The notes under the pieces were generated by a model that was not told the origin of the DNA, did not search any database, and saw only the letters and a list, made by a program, of their open reading frames with translations. A DNA stretch of 64,000 nucleotides, taken from Candidatus Finniella inopinata (GTDB lineage Bacteria; Pseudomonadota; Alphaproteobacteria; Paracaedibacterales; CAIULA01). The DNA lies in assembly GCF_004210305.1 (NCBI RefSeq), contig NZ_SCFB01000004.1, forward strand, positions 225,554 through 289,553, written 5' to 3'. Positions 63,442 to 64,000 of the stretch are shown in pieces. The stretch's first letter is position 1, and every line of letters starts with the position of its first letter. Both the position numbers and the translations under genes were made by a program.

Positions 63442-64000
63442 ATGATAAAGAAGAGTAAAAAACCACTGGGGGCTGGACTACGCAAATTCTTTACCCTTCT
63501 ATTCGCATGTCTGTTTTTATGTTTGTCGACTGCCCAAACCGGAGACATTCCAAAAGACCAGTTTATTAGCGACGAAGAAATTGAACAAACCTTAACGGAT
63601 TGGTTAAGTCAAATCTTTAAGGTTGCTAATGTGTCCATGAAGCCGAAGGTTTTGATTTTATCCTCGCCTGAGGTGAACGCTGGTGCGACTTTGGGGGGGA
63701 TGATTATTGTCTACACCGGATTGATTTTAAAGTGTCAAAACGTCAATCAACTGTTGGGGGTTTTGGCGCATGAGACGGGTCACATTGCAGGCGCCCACAG
63801 CGCCCGTGCGGCCGAGGCCCAAAATCAAGCGTTGGTTCCAGCTGTGGCCACCATGTTGTTAAGCGGAGCCGCTGCGTTAGCTGCAGGATCCCCAGACCTC
63901 TTGGCAGCAGGTTTGGCGGGGGGAGCCCAGGTATTTGAACGCGGCCTTTTAAAGCATAGCCGAGACCAAGAAGAGACAGCCGACGCGTCAGCCCTTCGCT
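63442..64000 (+). CDS. M48-family metalloprotease (BepA/YfgC-like), partial
   Basis: The open frame runs off the right edge (186 residues seen). A signal peptide (FFTLLFACLFLCLSTAQT) is followed by the M48 domain: VNAGATLGGMIIVYTGLI, HETGH with zinc ligands H110 and H114 and catalytic E111, then SRDQEETADASAL with the third ligand Glu. A periplasmic protease of the BepA class degrades stalled outer-membrane proteins; a TPR region would be expected beyond the window. Not on a computed ORF of full length because it is truncated. Confidence 0.92.
   Translation, partial: MIKKSKKPLGAGLRKFFTLLFACLFLCLSTAQTGDIPKDQFISDEEIEQTLTDWLSQIFKVANVSMKPKVLILSSPEVNAGATLGGMIIVYTGLILKCQNVNQLLGVLAHETGHIAGAHSARAAEAQNQALVPAVATMLLSGAAALAAGSPDLLAAGLAGGAQVFERGLLKHSRDQEETADASALR

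Overview
The window looks like chromosome from a host-associated alphaproteobacterium. Housekeeping genes are of alphaproteobacterial type: pepA, recR, acpP-fabF, ugd, rpsT, hslO, dapF, a DUF177 gene divergent from a bamE/omlA lipoprotein gene, nagZ, lon, rnhA-tmk and rne. Between them lie many exported proteins of unknown family, often rich in Ser, Ala or acidic residues, some with eukaryote-like features (leucine-rich repeats, ubiquitin-interacting-motif-like helices, a tyrosine-phosphatase-type active site). A decaying gene-transfer-agent/HK97-type prophage cluster, two identical IS copies, a broken toxin-antitoxin pair and small palindromic repeats fit a genome under relaxed selection. An intracellular symbiont such as a member of the Holosporales is my inference; no rRNA or taxonomic marker is present to prove it.

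Layout. 1-1310: partial ISAs1-type element that truncates a secreted-protein gene. 2463-5178: three-gene ABC importer operon. 5397-10393: pepA, an exported papain-like protein with its catalytic Cys replaced by Gly, a DUF374 acyltransferase and a poly-Ser protein. 10451-12731: a single-domain voltage-gated cation channel gene cut in two by a complete ISAs1-type copy with a 10-bp target duplication; a multi-pass membrane protein gene overlaps its 5' end. 13715-16092: recR, tRNA-Arg and small exported or cell-wall proteins. 16378-26039 (minus strand): GTA/prophage cluster, in transcription order frameshifted portal, prohead protease, HK97 capsid, connector, nonsense-mutated head-tail joining protein, tail-completion protein, small ORF, tail-region unknowns, SleB-like hydrolase and GTA-type three-TM holin, interrupted by a plus-strand DMT transporter and a palindromic repeat. 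Its terminase is missing there, but a large terminase gene stands alone at 54030-55313 between two near-identical 32-bp direct repeats.

26337-32639: exported protein, type II secretion/pilus-type ATPase, amidase, acpP, fabF, ugd. 32645-33124: CopG/ParE-type toxin-antitoxin locus with a frameshifted toxin. 33214-37732: ferredoxin-NADP reductase, rpsT, a large exported protein with UIM-like motifs, a DUF167 gene and hslO. 37904-44890: exported unknowns, a Tat-exported M15 peptidase, a half-length FlaA1/CapD-type protein and an LRR protein. 44787-51058: dapF, DUF177, bamE, nagZ, an unknown and lon. 51503-53738: exported methyltransferase-like and PTP/phytase-like proteins. 56373-64000: rnhA, tmk, a 1092-residue exported protein built of three diverged repeats, rne and the start of an M48 metalloprotease gene.

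The most noteworthy signals are the scattered, mutationally silenced GTA module; the IS-split cation channel with an Asp-Asp selectivity filter; the papain-fold protein lacking its nucleophile; and the set of exported, eukaryote-like proteins.
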